A DNA stretch of 13,844 bases, taken from the NCBI GenBank assembly GCA_001603055.1, contig LVAZ01000136.1:1-13844 (forward strand), given 5' to 3'. This DNA comes from Victivallales bacterium Lenti_02 (GTDB lineage Bacteria; Verrucomicrobiota; Lentisphaeria; Oligosphaerales; Lenti-02). Below are positions 1 to 6,641 of the stretch, piece by piece (position 1 is the stretch's first letter; each line of letters opens with the position of its first letter). Under the pieces are notes generated by a model that did no database searches, had not been told where the DNA came from, and worked only from the letters and a program-made list of their open reading frames with translations. Made by a program: the position numbers and the translations under genes.

Positions 1-684
1 GTGCGGATCACCGAGAACCACTACCGGGCCAACTGCGCGGCCAATCCCGACGCGGTCAACATGACCGGCATCTACATCACCCTCATTTCCGGCTTCACCT
101 ACCTGTTCGGCTGGGACATGCAGCTCCTGGCGGCGGGCACCGACCCCGAGCGGTTCGGGCAGTTAGCCAATCGCTACTGCGACTGGATGGAGCAGTACTT
201 CCACGCCCTGGCCGACGCCGACGTGCCGGTCGTCATGATCCACGACGACTTCGTCTGGAACGAGGGCGCCATCTACCATCCCGACTGGTACCGCACCTAT
301 GCCTTCCCCAACTACAAGCGCCTGTTCGCGCCCATCATCGAGAGCGGCAAGAAGCTGATTTTCACCTCGGACGGCAACTATACCGCCTTCATCGACGACA
401 TCGCCGGGTGCGGAGTCCACGGTTTCGTTCTCGAACCCTGCACCGACATGGCCCTGCTGGCGGCGAAATACGGCAAGACCCATTCCTTCGTCGGCAACGC
501 CGACTGCCGGGTGCTGCTCAGCGGGACGCGGGAGAAAATCCGGGCGGAGGTCGAGCGCTGCATGGCCATCGGCAAGTCCTGTCCCGGTTTCATCCTGGCC
601 GTGGGCAACCACATTCCCGCCAACACCCCGGTCGAAAACGTGCTCTACTACAACGAAGTCTACGAGGAGCTGTCCCGCCGGTGA
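1..684 (+). CDS. Uroporphyrinogen decarboxylase (URO-D) family protein, 3' part
   Basis: The visible 227 residues match the C-terminal part of a URO-D/MtaA/CmuA-type TIM barrel, whose members are usually about 340-400 residues, so the 5' end almost certainly lies outside the window; the GTG at base 1 is only the first codon seen. Family-like blocks are IHDDF (80-84), TSDGN (122-126), GNADCRVLLSGT (165-176) and NHIPANTPVENV (203-214). At the place where many relatives have a His (H-S-D-G-N or H-x-C-G) there is Thr122, and a Cys (C169) follows the GN-x-D block. Classical members decarboxylate uroporphyrinogen III or transfer methyl groups to corrinoids. Divergent paralogues of this kind are common in PVC bacteria and their reaction is unknown. 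Nothing here supports a role in haem synthesis, so no symbol is given. The TGA stop is at 682-684. The family call is strong; the substrate is open. Confidence 0.85.
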   Translation: MRITENHYRANCAANPDAVNMTGIYITLISGFTYLFGWDMQLLAAGTDPERFGQLANRYCDWMEQYFHALADADVPVVMIHDDFVWNEGAIYHPDWYRTYAFPNYKRLFAPIIESGKKLIFTSDGNYTAFIDDIAGCGVHGFVLEPCTDMALLAAKYGKTHSFVGNADCRVLLSGTREKIRAEVERCMAIGKSCPGFILAVGNHIPANTPVENVLYYNEVYEELSRR

Positions 685-703
685 CGCTGGGGGGACTGGG
701 ATT

Positions 704-837
704 CACCACGAAGGCACGAAGAGCACGAAGATAAGGCTTTTTTGGGGGGAAATGCCTGGCGGGTTGGATGCTTGCGGCGATGTTGCGGGGGCTGGTCGTT
801 CCGGCGCTACGTGGAACACGAAGGCAACGAAGAAGAG
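704..837. repeat. Intergenic repeat cassette, copy 1
   Basis: This copy opens with CACCACGAAGGCACGAAG and runs through AAGGC, a T6G6 tract, AAATGCCTGGCGGGTTGG, and TGTTGCGGGGGCTGGTCGTT up to CTACGTGGAA followed by ACGAAG-rich sequence. The same order of blocks returns at 844-992 with a few substitutions. Only about three CACGAAG units are present here, against five exact 8-mers in copy 2. The purine-rich CACGAAG arrays resemble dispersed intergenic repeats I recall from Verrucomicrobia/Planctomycetes-type genomes. No coding potential is believable. Confidence 0.8.
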
Positions 838-843
838 GAAGCT

Positions 844-992
844 CACCACGAAGGCACGAAGGCACGAAGGCACGAAGGCACGAAGGAAAGGCTTTTTTTG
901 GGGGAAATGCCTGGCGGGTTGGACGCTTGCGCGGGTGTTGCGGGGGCTGGTCGTTCCGGCGCTACGTGGAACGCGAAGGAAAGGAAGAAGAG
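844..992. repeat. Intergenic repeat cassette, copy 2
   Basis: This is the second copy of the 704-837 cassette. It has the CACCACGAAGGCACGAAG start, the AAAGGC plus T7G5 tract, AAATGCCTGGCGGGTTGG and a GGGGGCTGGTCGTTCCGG block identical to copy 1, then CTACGTGGAA and a GAAGG-rich end. It differs from copy 1 by several point changes and by extra CACGAAGG units at its start. The two copies lie head to tail with about six bases between them, consistent with a tandem duplication or two insertions of one element. Confidence 0.8.
847..886. repeat. Tandem repeat, 5 x CACGAAGG
   Basis: Five exact head-to-tail copies of the 8-mer CACGAAGG fill this stretch and begin the second repeat cassette. It behaves like a microsatellite and is a likely site of copy-number change. 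The units have no spacers, so it is not a CRISPR array. Confidence 0.9.
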
Positions 993-1272
993 AAATGGAA
1001 CCGTCAGTCTGCCTGGCAAGATACTCAAATAGAAACGACCTGTGGTTCCCCCAGTCTCCCCAACGGGGAGCAACATGCCAGGCCAGCCAGCATGGCTGGA
1101 CCATCGCTCCCATCCCCCCATATCCTGAACGCGGGAGGCGTGTTGGATTTGCCTGGGAGGAGGGGCAGGAAACAGAAGTTCCGGATATTCTCCGCGACTG
1201 AGTGGGACGGCTTGCCAGCGGGGTGGATGGAGGCAAATTAAGGGGGACACTTTTCTGAAAGGGTCCTCTGTC
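993..1272. other. Gene-free spacer with short hairpins
   Basis: No credible gene lies here. Visible structure includes a 6 bp hairpin at 1056-1070 (CTCCCC, loop AAC, GGGGAG), a 7 bp hairpin at 1083-1099 (CCAGCCA, loop GCA, TGGCTGG), and GTGGGACGGC at 1202-1211, which also occurs at 9004-9013 inside the GH38 gene. AAATTAAGGGGGACAC at 1235-1250 recalls short ends of IS200/REP-type elements, but no transposase is present. The composition looks like an accumulation of small repeats rather than a degraded gene. Confidence 0.6.
1245..1266 (+). promoter_or_regulatory. Hairpin over the tsaC ribosome-binding region
   Basis: GGACACTTT (1245-1253) pairs with AAAGGGTCC (1258-1266) across a 4-base loop, with a single mismatch; G-U and G-C pairs can extend it outward to 1243/1268. 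The only Shine-Dalgarno-like stretch for the gene starting at 1273 is AAAGGG at 1258-1263, which sits in the 3' arm. The hairpin could therefore limit translation, or it could be the edge of a mobile repeat. The structure is seen; the role is inferred. Confidence 0.4.
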
Positions 1273-1866
1273 ATGCAATTCTCCTCGAATGCCGACGATG
1301 CGGTTTCCCAAGTGGTTCGCTGCCTGCGGAATGGCGGGGTGGCGGCGCTGCCGACCGAGACAGTGTACGGGCTCATGACCCTGTGGCGGAACGCCGCCGG
1401 GCGGGAACGTATCTACGAGTTGAAACAGCGTCCGGCGGACAAGCGGTTGCAGATGCTGGCGGCCTCGGTGGCGATGGCCGGTCAGGCGGGGGTGATCGAG
1501 TCGGCGGCGCTGCGGGCTCTGGGCAAGGCGTTCTGGCCGGGGCCGCTGACCGTGGTGGTCGAGGCGGCCGGCGGCGAAACCATCGGTCTGCGCGTGCCCC
1601 GGCATGGGTTCTTGCTGGCGGTTCTGGCCGAGCTGGGAGAGCCTCTGGCAGCGACCAGCGCCAATCTTACCGGCCAGCCGCCCGCCCTGGAAGCGGCGAC
1701 GGCGACGGCGGGTCTGGCGGGCGAGGTGGATGTGCTGGTGGACGGCGGCACCGTCGAGGTCGGCGAGGCGTCCACGGTGGTTTCGGTGGTGGGGGGCGAA
1801 CTGCGGATTCTCCGTCCCGGCCCCATCACCGAGGCCGAACTCCGCGCCGCGCTGGTTGCCGAGTAG
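1273..1866 (+). CDS. tsaC: L-threonylcarbamoyladenylate synthase (Sua5/YciO/YrdC family)
   Basis: The 197-residue protein is a single YrdC domain of normal length for the short TsaC form, without the extra Sua5 C-terminal domain. TsaC joins threonine, bicarbonate and ATP into threonylcarbamoyl-AMP, the donor for t6A37 of ANN-decoding tRNAs, in the cytoplasm. Visible motifs are PTETVYGL (27-34), KQRP (51-54, the K-x-R substrate-binding motif), FWPGPLT (87-93), RVP (107-109), TSAN (128-131), STVV (167-170) and RPG (181-183). ATG at 1273 gives the expected N-terminus before the nucleotide-binding motif; the SD-like AAAGGG is weak and lies in a hairpin. The gene stands between a repeat-rich spacer and an unrelated hydrolase 92 bp downstream. 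YciO-type paralogues share the fold, but the complete motif set favours a functional TsaC. Confidence 0.9.
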   Translation: MQFSSNADDAVSQVVRCLRNGGVAALPTETVYGLMTLWRNAAGRERIYELKQRPADKRLQMLAASVAMAGQAGVIESAALRALGKAFWPGPLTVVVEAAGGETIGLRVPRHGFLLAVLAELGEPLAATSANLTGQPPALEAATATAGLAGEVDVLVDGGTVEVGEASTVVSVVGGELRILRPGPITEAELRAALVAE

Positions 1867-1958
1867 CCGCCGCATCGTTGCCGAAGACGGGAATGGGACA
1901 GGCGGGGGTTGGGCGTGTATGGTCAAGACAGGGCCGCAACGCAAGGACCGAGACGCCT

Positions 1959-3701
1959 ATGGATACTGTCCTGCTGACTAATACCACGTCGGGGAATGCC
2001 TGGGTGCATCGCTGGGGAAGTTCGTCGCTGCCGGTGGCGGCGGGCACTCTGCGCGAGGTGCGGCCGGACGAGGGGGCCTTGCCCTTTGTGATTCCGGGAC
2101 CGGGCGGGGTGCCTAGCCACTTGCCTCGGCGGGAACCGCGCCTGCTGTTCGCGGGGCGCGACCAGGGCCAGGGGGAGGGTCTCGAACTCTGGATTGACGT
2201 GCCGGCCGGGCTGGATGTGCTGACCTTCCACGCCTCGGGTATGGCGCGGGACGGGGGTATGGTTGGCTGGGACGGGCAGACGACCGAGCCTTTCCAGTGG
2301 CGTTGTCCGGGCTGTGGCTGGATGACGGCGGAATGGCCGGTGGAGGGCCGTCCCGGCCTGCTCCACCTCCGGCTGGCGGTGCCGTCGGGTGCGTTCCGAT
2401 TCACCTGTGCCGAGGGTTTGCCGCTCCTGCTGCGCCGGCCCGGGGAGTCCCTGGCCTATGCCTTTGTCGAGGCCGAACTGAGCGATCCGGAGACGTTGCG
2501 TTCCCTGGACGGGCGGGTGTCGGTCTGGCGCGGGGGTGAAATGCTGGCGGTGCGGGATGTGCTGGGAGGGGAGACGGCGCGGATTCCGCTGCCGCCGGGG
2601 GCGTGGACCGTGCGGGCGGAGCATGGCTTCGAGTTCTTCCCCGAAAGCAACGAGCTTCGTTTGGTACCGGGGGCGGTTCGCCGTCTGGATTTCCCCCTGC
2701 GGCGGCGGCTGCGCCCGGAAGAGGGCTGGGTGTGGGGCGACCAGCATATGCACTGCTACCACAACGACGGCGCCCATGCCCCGCGTGATCTGATGCGGGC
2801 GGCGCGGGCGCAGGGTTTGCACTACGCCTTCCTGTCCGATTCTCCGGAAGCCTTCGCCGACGGGGGGAGTTCCAGCGACCAGACCGGGCGCTTCGTGGCC
2901 ATGCCGGGGCAGGAGGTGGACACGCCTTTCTGCCATTGCTGCGGGCTGAACGTGCTGGTGGATTTGCCCCACCTGCCCTACGGGGTCCGTGCCGACCGCT
3001 ATCCGGGGCCGCCGCAGTGGCTTGAGGTGATCGAGCGTCAGCGGCAGGCGAACCGGCCTTGTCTGCTGCAACTGAACCATCCCTCCCATCGCGGCGACGT
3101 CATGGGGCGCTGGAATCTGGGCTATTTCCGCAGTTGGTGGGTGGCCGACGAGCATCCCAACGAGGTGGCCGTGGTCGAGAATTTCGATTTCCCGTCCTGG
3201 TTCGACCGGCTGACGCGGGGGCGTCGCCTGGCGGGGATGTGGAACACCGACACCCATGACGCGGTGCGCTATCCGCCGGGCTCCTGCCGGGTGGGCTTGT
3301 TCACCCACGGTCGGCTCACTCCGCCCGCCATTCTCGACGCCATGCGCCGGGGCCGGGCCTTCTGCACCCGCGCGCCGGGGGCGCTGCTCTATCTTGAAGT
3401 CGACGGGCATTTGCCGGGCGACACCTTGCGCGGCGGCAGCGGCTTCACCGGAAGCATCCGAGCCCGGTCCAATGTCCCCATCGAGCGGATCGAGATTGTC
3501 CAGGAGGGTCGGGTGGTCCACGTCATCCCCGGCGAGAATCGGGCGGCAATCGATGCCACCTTCCCGGTCGAGCGCAAGGCGGGCCAGTGGGTTCTAGCCC
3601 TGCTCCACGCCGACGCCCCCTATCCCGACAACGACCACTGCGGCAATCCCTTCGACCTCAGCGGCGTCCTCGCCTTCACCAATCCCGTCTTTCTCCAATA
3701 G
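1959..3701 (+). CDS. PHP-domain metallohydrolase, CehA/McbA-like, with unassigned N-terminal domain
   Basis: The 580-residue protein starts at ATG 1959, with AAGGA at 1943-1947 eleven bases upstream. The open frame continues back to 1383, but that part overlaps tsaC and has the Arg/Gly-rich look of an out-of-frame shadow. The PHP metal-binding motifs occupy about 257-440: HMH (263-265) plus H268, LSDS (292-295), E319, H326, NHPSH with H374 and H377, and DTH (431-433). The CehA/McbA group includes a carbamate hydrolase and many uncharacterised members, so the substrate cannot be stated. In the motif usually written DH, D294 is followed by Ser, so one usual ligand seems lost. Residues 1-255 form a probably beta-rich region with CPGC (116-119) that I cannot assign, and about 460-580 looks like a beta-sandwich. 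No signal peptide is visible, so it is probably cytoplasmic. Confidence 0.82.
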   Translation: MDTVLLTNTTSGNAWVHRWGSSSLPVAAGTLREVRPDEGALPFVIPGPGGVPSHLPRREPRLLFAGRDQGQGEGLELWIDVPAGLDVLTFHASGMARDGGMVGWDGQTTEPFQWRCPGCGWMTAEWPVEGRPGLLHLRLAVPSGAFRFTCAEGLPLLLRRPGESLAYAFVEAELSDPETLRSLDGRVSVWRGGEMLAVRDVLGGETARIPLPPGAWTVRAEHGFEFFPESNELRLVPGAVRRLDFPLRRRLRPEEGWVWGDQHMHCYHNDGAHAPRDLMRAARAQGLHYAFLSDSPEAFADGGSSSDQTGRFVAMPGQEVDTPFCHCCGLNVLVDLPHLPYGVRADRYPGPPQWLEVIERQRQANRPCLLQLNHPSHRGDVMGRWNLGYFRSWWVADEHPNEVAVVENFDFPSWFDRLTRGRRLAGMWNTDTHDAVRYPPGSCRVGLFTHGRLTPPAILDAMRRGRAFCTRAPGALLYLEVDGHLPGDTLRGGSGFTGSIRARSNVPIERIEIVQEGRVVHVIPGENRAAIDATFPVERKAGQWVLALLHADAPYPDNDHCGNPFDLSGVLAFTNPVFLQ

Positions 3702-3746
3702 GGTGACGGCAGGGGAAGTGCAGAGCAAGTGGTCGTTTTCCGGAGG

Positions 3747-3770
3747 AAGTGTACATTATTCTGTACACTT
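3747..3770. promoter_or_regulatory. Inverted-repeat operator of the toxin-antitoxin pair
   Basis: AAGTGTACA (3747-3755) and TGTACACTT (3762-3770) are perfect 9 bp inverted repeats separated by TTATTC, and a further half-site-like GGTACAG follows at 3778-3784. The palindrome ends 16 bp before the antitoxin ATG, and the segment is AT-rich compared with its surroundings. Phd/YefM antitoxins, alone or with toxin, normally bind such sites over their own promoter. A promoter overlapping it is likely, but its boxes are not clear. Confidence 0.75.
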
Positions 3771-3786
3771 ATTTGGGGTACAGACA

Positions 3787-4020
3787 ATGAAAACGGTCAC
3801 TTTCACCGAATTCCGGCGGCAGGCGTCGGAGCTGATATCCGAAGTGGAGAGCGGTGAGACGCTGGTGGTCATCCGGCATGGGAAGCCGGTGGCGGAAATC
3901 TGTCCCTTCGTGGGCGAACCGGCGGATGTTCCGTCTTGGCGACGCCCAGGGCTGCGGCTTGCCACTAGGGGCTTGGCCCTGTCGAAAGCCGTTCTTGAGG
4001 AACGGGAGACCGAGGGATGA
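3787..4020 (+). CDS. Antitoxin, Phd/YefM family
   Basis: This 77-residue protein has a typical Phd/YefM N-terminal DNA-binding and dimerisation fold: MKTVTFTEFRRQASELISEV (1-20), then ESGETLVVIRHGKPVAEI (21-38). Its charged C-terminus (about 50-77, LSKAVLEERE) would wrap around and block the toxin. ATG 3787 is chosen because the family's conserved N-terminus starts there; the frame stays open upstream to 3703, but that extension runs through the operator. GGGG at 3775-3778 gives a modest ribosome-binding site. The gene overlaps the toxin by ATGA at 4017-4020, so the two are translationally coupled. Autorepression through the 3747-3770 palindrome is expected from the family. Confidence 0.88.
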   Translation: MKTVTFTEFRRQASELISEVESGETLVVIRHGKPVAEICPFVGEPADVPSWRRPGLRLATRGLALSKAVLEERETEG

Positions 4021-4430
4021 AGGTCGTTCTGGATTCCTCGTCGCTTGCCAAGCGCTATGTGCAGGAGGCGGGCAGCGACGAGGTGGAAGGCATCCTACAA
4101 AGTGCCTCGGAGCTTGGTCTCTGCATTCTCTGCCTGCCGGAGATTGTATCCGCCCTGAACCGGCTTTGCCGTGAGAGATCGCTGACCGCAACCGAGTACC
4201 GGCAGGCAAAGGAAGCCCTTGCATCGGACATGGGCGAAGCCACTATCCTTCAGTTGACTCCCGCCGCCGTGGCACGAGCCGTGGAACTGCTTGAAGCAAA
4301 CCCCCTGCGGGCGCTGGATTCGCTGCATGTTGCCTGTGCGCTGGAGTGGGGCGCGGACCTGTTCGTGTCGTCGGACCGTCGGCAATGCGCGGCGGCCACG
4401 AATGCGGGATTGCCCAACCGGTTTATCTAG
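4017..4430 (+). CDS. PIN-domain ribonuclease toxin (VapC-like)
   Basis: The 137-residue protein is a full-length PIN domain. The acidic metal-binding residues expected for the family are present: D6 in VVLDSSSLAKRY, E42 in LPEIVSALNR, D101 in RALDSLHVA and D120 in FVSSDRR, so it looks catalytically intact. PIN toxins cut tRNA or rRNA with Mg2+/Mn2+ when freed from the antitoxin; the target cannot be read from sequence. It starts at ATG 4017 inside the antitoxin stop region, with GGGAG about nine bases upstream. Its antitoxin is of the Phd/YefM type rather than the AbrB-type VapB, a known alternative pairing. The stop lies only 16 bp from the convergent stop of the glycosidase-like gene at 4447. 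The lower GC of its leader and the modular nature of such systems suggest horizontal acquisition. Confidence 0.9.
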   Translation: MKVVLDSSSLAKRYVQEAGSDEVEGILQSASELGLCILCLPEIVSALNRLCRERSLTATEYRQAKEALASDMGEATILQLTPAAVARAVELLEANPLRALDSLHVACALEWGADLFVSSDRRQCAAATNAGLPNRFI

Positions 4431-4446
4431 CCCCATGCCCCTCCGT

Positions 4447-6621
4447 TCAGAACCGCAGTAGGCGGACTTGGTGGGGGGTAAACTCAAGGGTGGTTTGGCC
4501 CTGCTGGAGGGGGACGGGCTCGCCGGTTTCGTGATCGGTGGCGGCGGTGGCTTGCCAGGGAGCGAGGTCGAGGGAAAGAGTCGCGGGTTCGGGGCCGGAG
4601 TTGACGAGGGCGAGGAGGCGCTGGCCGTCATGGACTCGACTCCAGGCGCGGAAGGGCTCGGGCAGCTCGATGGCGTCGGCGGGGTTGCGGGGGGCGTTGA
4701 GCCAGGGTTCGAGGCGGCGGAGAAGCTGGACCATGACCACGATGCCGCCCCAGGCTTCGGGGGCGTCCTCGACCATGCGGTATTTGCTGCGCGGTCCCCA
4801 GTACCAGACGAGGCCGTCGGTGCCGGCGGCGAGGGCGAGGAAAGTCATGCAGCGGGTGTGTTCGGGCGAGGGCTGGTTGGGCGCGCCGTGGGCTTCCCAG
4901 GCGGCCTTGGGGTCCTGCCAGAAGCGGTAGTCATGGCCCTGGAGCACGGTCCACAGGGGGCGTGTTTCGCCGACTGCCGCGCGGCCCTGGCGAGTCCAGT
5001 CCTCGACCATGGTGAGCGGACGGTTGGGGAGGGGGTAGGGATCGTTCCAGTGCAGGTCCTGGCAGTCCGCCCAGTCGGCGAAGACGCCGGGTTTGCAGTA
5101 GACCACGCTGGTCGGGCGGAAGGGGTCCACCATATGGACCAGATCGTGGATGCGGCGCATGTCCTCGGCGGACATGCCGCGGATTTCCGGCTCGTCCATG
5201 AGATACCAGGTGAGGATGGCGGGGTGGTCCATGAGTTCGGCCACCCAGCGCTGAATCCAGAGACCGTCGCGGTCGTGGATTTTCTTGCGGGCGATGCCGA
5301 GGAAGACCTTGAGCCCGGCGGCGTGGGCGGCATCGAGGTAGGCACGGGTGGTTTCGACGGTCTGCGGGCTATGCTCGAAGAGATAGTCGTGGGTGAGGTT
5401 GAAACCGGCCGCGAGAACCCCGTCGAAGGTGTCGGTGCGGTCGCTGGGGTCGCGGTAGGTGCCGAGGGGGAAGAAGGGCTTGCCGTCGACCAAGGTGGTG
5501 CGCCCGTCGCGGAAGGTCACCCGGCTGCCGGGCTGTTTGTTGCAGAAGATGCCTTCGGACACGACGGGGTCGCGGTCGGGGAGGGTGGCCTCGATGCGCA
5601 CCTCGTGGACCCCGGCGGGCAGGTCGGCGGTTGGCTGGAAACGGACGATGCCGTCGGCCAGGGAAAGAATCCGGGCGGGAATGTCGCCGATGGTGATGGC
5701 GAGATTGGCCTTGACGCCGGGCGGGCCGAAACGGGCCGCGAGTTCCGGGCGGGGCGCGTCGGACCAGGCCCAGCGGGGTTCGAGGTCGGGAGGCCAGGCC
5801 ACGGCGTCCGCCGCCACGGTGAAACGATGGGCCAGGGGCGTGGGCAGGGCGTTGTCGCGGGCCAGCAGCGGGGTGATTCGGAGATGCCATTCGCCGGGGG
5901 CCAGCCACCCGGCGGGGCGGCCGGTTGCCCCGCTGACTTCGCCCGCGATGGTGGTTTCGGGGGAGAACCGTCCGTCGCGGGAGAATTCGAGGCGATAGGA
6001 TAGCCCGCTCATCTCCTCCCAGGCCACGCCCGGGCGTTGGCTGGGAACTGTTTCCCCCGCTGTCGGTTGCAGGAGCGCGGGGCCGTCCCAGCCGGGGGCG
6101 ATTTCGCTCACCCGCAGGTCGTCGAACCAGGCGGTTCCCTGGCCCTCGACGCCGAGCAGGACATGGAGATAGCCCACATTCTCGGGAATGCGGTTGGTGT
6201 GGGAGACCCGGCGGGTGGTCCAGCCGTGGGTGCCGCGCAGACCGCGCGGGAAGGCCCCGCCCGAGACGTGCTTCTTCTGGTGGTCGGCCCATTGCAGGAA
6301 AATGACCGCGCCACGGTTGCTACCGGCCTCGGGATGGGCTTTGACCTCTTCGGCGCGCATCCGGACTTCGGCCCGGTAGAACTTCCCGGCCTCGACCGGG
6401 ATGAAGAGTTCGGCGTAGCGTTTCTGGCCGTCCGGCACCTCGATGCGCAGACATTGGGAACCGCCGTCGTAGCGGGCGAGGGAGGCGGTGCTGTGGAGGG
6501 TCCAGCCGCGCCCGCGCAGGGTTGCCAGATCGTCCTCGAAACCTTCCTCGAGGGGCAGTTGCGCCGCCGTCAGGGTCCCGATGGCCGCGAGCGCGCCGAA
6601 CAGCATCATTCCTCGTTTCAT
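4447..6621 (-). CDS. Exported multidomain glycoside-hydrolase-like protein (clan GH-A-type barrel)
   Basis: The 724-residue product begins MKRGMMLFGALAAIGTLTAA, a signal peptide probably cut after A20. Residues about 22-175 look like a galactose-binding-type beta-sandwich (carbohydrate binding), 183-270 like an Fn3 domain, 283-365 like a second Ig-like domain, about 370-620 like a (beta/alpha)8 barrel, and 640-724 like a C-terminal beta-sandwich. The barrel has LMDEPE (474-479), where E477 matches the GH-A acid/base position. At the likely nucleophile strand the sequence is PLWTVLQ (555-561), with Gln instead of Glu, so classical retaining activity is doubtful. It is the last gene of the LacI operon, 20 nt after the pseudopilin. 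ATG 6621 is preferred over the longer open frame because it gives the signal peptide and has AAGGA nine bases upstream. The specific substrate is unknown. Confidence 0.8.
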   Translation of the reverse strand: MKRGMMLFGALAAIGTLTAAQLPLEEGFEDDLATLRGRGWTLHSTASLARYDGGSQCLRIEVPDGQKRYAELFIPVEAGKFYRAEVRMRAEEVKAHPEAGSNRGAVIFLQWADHQKKHVSGGAFPRGLRGTHGWTTRRVSHTNRIPENVGYLHVLLGVEGQGTAWFDDLRVSEIAPGWDGPALLQPTAGETVPSQRPGVAWEEMSGLSYRLEFSRDGRFSPETTIAGEVSGATGRPAGWLAPGEWHLRITPLLARDNALPTPLAHRFTVAADAVAWPPDLEPRWAWSDAPRPELAARFGPPGVKANLAITIGDIPARILSLADGIVRFQPTADLPAGVHEVRIEATLPDRDPVVSEGIFCNKQPGSRVTFRDGRTTLVDGKPFFPLGTYRDPSDRTDTFDGVLAAGFNLTHDYLFEHSPQTVETTRAYLDAAHAAGLKVFLGIARKKIHDRDGLWIQRWVAELMDHPAILTWYLMDEPEIRGMSAEDMRRIHDLVHMVDPFRPTSVVYCKPGVFADWADCQDLHWNDPYPLPNRPLTMVEDWTRQGRAAVGETRPLWTVLQGHDYRFWQDPKAAWEAHGAPNQPSPEHTRCMTFLALAAGTDGLVWYWGPRSKYRMVEDAPEAWGGIVVMVQLLRRLEPWLNAPRNPADAIELPEPFRAWSRVHDGQRLLALVNSGPEPATLSLDLAPWQATAATDHETGEPVPLQQGQTTLEFTPHQVRLLRF

Positions 6622-6630
6622 GGCCTGTCT

Positions 6631-6635
6631 TCCTT
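6631..6635 (-). promoter_or_regulatory. Ribosome-binding site fixing the start of the glycosidase-like gene
   Basis: On the minus strand AAGGA lies nine bases before the ATG at 6621, within the 20 nt gap after the pseudopilin stop. It supports this start over the longer open frame that would run back through the pseudopilin gene. Confidence 0.7.
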
Positions 6636-6641
6636 GCGGTG

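Noticed and set aside
847..886. Possible CRISPR array from regular 8-base periodicity.
   Set aside because: Units are contiguous with no spacers, and no cas gene is present.
703..1944. Minus-strand open frame crossing the repeats and tsaC.
   Set aside because: Its sequence comes from the CACGAAGG repeats (LRAFVPSCLRAF-like) and from the antisense of tsaC; no domain.
1383..1958. Open frame extending the PHP hydrolase upstream by 192 codons.
   Set aside because: It overlaps tsaC in another frame, is Arg/Gly-rich without motifs, and ATG 1959 has a plausible AAGGA site.
1923..3521. Long minus-strand open frame opposite the PHP hydrolase.
   Set aside because: Shadow frame of a high-GC gene with no family motif; other long opposite-strand frames at 8479-9861, 10150-11268 and 11337-12716 were rejected for the same reason.
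4431..4446. Bidirectional terminator between the convergent toxin and glycosidase-like genes.
   Set aside because: The gap is only 16 bp and shows no inverted repeat with a T-run.
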